Shown here: positions 63,672 through 64,000 of the stretch, piece by piece
Position numbering within the stretch: position 1 is the first letter of the stretch
How the letters are laid out: every line of letters starts with the position of its first letter
Source of the DNA: Syntrophus gentianae
Lineage (GTDB): Bacteria > Desulfobacterota > Syntrophia > Syntrophales > Syntrophaceae
DNA: 64,000 bases
NCBI RefSeq assembly: GCF_900109885.1
Contig: NZ_FOBS01000003.1
Span: 150,802 to 214,801 of the forward strand
Reading direction: 5' to 3'
Notes under the pieces: model-generated
Database searches by the model: none
Seen by the model: only the letters and a program-made list of their open reading frames with translations
Told to the model about the DNA's origin: nothing
Position numbers and translations under genes: made by a program

Positions 63672-64000
63672 CTGTTGCGTATTCCGGGCCATTCCGCCAC
63701 CCGATTCCGTTTGAAAACGCCACCTGATTCCGTTTCATTCCGCCACCCAAATCCGGTGGAAGCCGCCACCTGATTCCGGGCCATTCCGCCACCCCCTGGT
63801 GGATCTCTAGAGAACGCTGGATAAATCCAATAAAAGCCGATAGAGCCCTCTCAAAAAAACTGGGAGGCTGAAGTGGCGGCGGAAAGGTTATCCATGCGCA
63901 CCATCAAAGAAGTTTTACGACTGAAATGGGAGAAAAAGTTCTCCAACAAACAGATTGAACAGAGCTGCAAAATTGCTCGCAGCACGATCAGGGAGTACCT
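63672..64000 (+). mobile_element. left end of an IS21-family insertion element, cut by window edge
   Basis: From about 63672 to 63793 there are five repeats of a motif like CCGCCACCTGATTCCG (near 63692, 63718, 63740, 63763 and 63783), which are typical multiple terminal sites of IS21-type elements. An istA-like gene starts at 63894. The exact left terminus was not fixed; no right end is in view. Confidence 0.8.
63894..64000 (+). CDS. istA: IstA-like IS21-family transposase, N-terminal 35 residues only
   Basis: The frame begins MRTIKEVLRLKWEKKFSN and continues KQIEQSCKIARSTIREYL to the window edge, a helix-turn-helix of the kind found at the N terminus of IstA (TIKEVLRLKW...STIREYL). The ATG has GGAAAGG upstream at GGCGGAAAGGTTATCC. 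The catalytic DDE domain and the IstB helper would lie beyond the window. Confidence 0.85.
   Translation, partial: MRTIKEVLRLKWEKKFSNKQIEQSCKIARSTIREY

Noticed and set aside
1..64000. CRISPR arrays, rRNA operons and complete tRNA genes
   Set aside because: No regularly spaced short repeats and no complete cloverleaf or rRNA sequence could be recognised by eye; automated scans were not available.

Overview
The window looks like chromosomal DNA of a motile, anaerobic Gram-negative bacterium of the Deltaproteobacteria/Desulfobacterota type, most likely a Syntrophus-like syntroph. This is an inference: no search could be run. The supporting observations are a selenocysteine-containing formate dehydrogenase alpha subunit, a selD gene that itself encodes a selenocysteine, an oxalate/formate-antiporter-type MFS gene, an NtrC-type flagellar regulator with a sigma-54 promoter, LPS heptosyltransferase, RND and YbhFSR-type efflux, a PEP-CTERM exported protein and rubrerythrin/rubredoxin-type redox proteins.

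Layout. 1-10.5 kb: the tail of an RND pump, a small lipoprotein, fmt-rsmB, a TPR protein, the minCDE division-site operon, about 1.6 kb of mostly non-coding DNA holding a degenerate 0.13-kb direct repeat, and a heptosyltransferase. 10.5-18.2 kb: an aromatic amino-acid lyase preceded by a tyrosine-rich leader ORF and a strong hairpin; then on the minus strand an LCIB-type carbonic anhydrase homologue, a ferritin-like protein, a frameshifted OFA-type transporter and selenocysteine fdhA. 18.4-23.8 kb: an ABC-2 export operon (HlyD, two ATPases, a YciI-like protein, two permeases). 24.3-36.6 kb: a SPOR/TPR protein, a flagellar two-component pair and flgBC-fliEFGHIJ-motE. 36.8-41.1 kb: an alanine racemase with an unexplained C-terminal extension of about 280 residues, a D-Ala-D-Ala ligase family protein, a putative HExxH protein and an FmdB-type zinc ribbon. 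41.1-54.2 kb: a PEP-CTERM protein, selD divergent from a LysR gene, thrC, then a long minus-strand run of housekeeping and poorly characterised genes, several joined by ATGA overlaps. 54.2-64 kb: an accessory region with an RTX-type protein, an internally deleted REP-associated transposase unit, an AT-rich membrane-protein gene, a MATE exporter, an exported CMD-cupin fusion, a flavodoxin remnant, a Tat-exported DUF362 protein, an Fe-alcohol dehydrogenase and the left end of an IS21-like element.

How parts fit together. FlrB/FlrC-like proteins probably drive the sigma-54 promoter found upstream of flgB. SelD (itself predicted to be a selenoprotein) supplies selenophosphate needed for the Sec-containing FdhA. 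The tyrosine-rich leader and its terminator sit so that translation of ten Tyr codons could gate expression of the lyase, which carries the tyrosine-phenol-lyase signature at one specificity position but lacks another conserved active-site Arg. This leader/lyase unit and the racemase extension are the best candidates for undescribed biology here.
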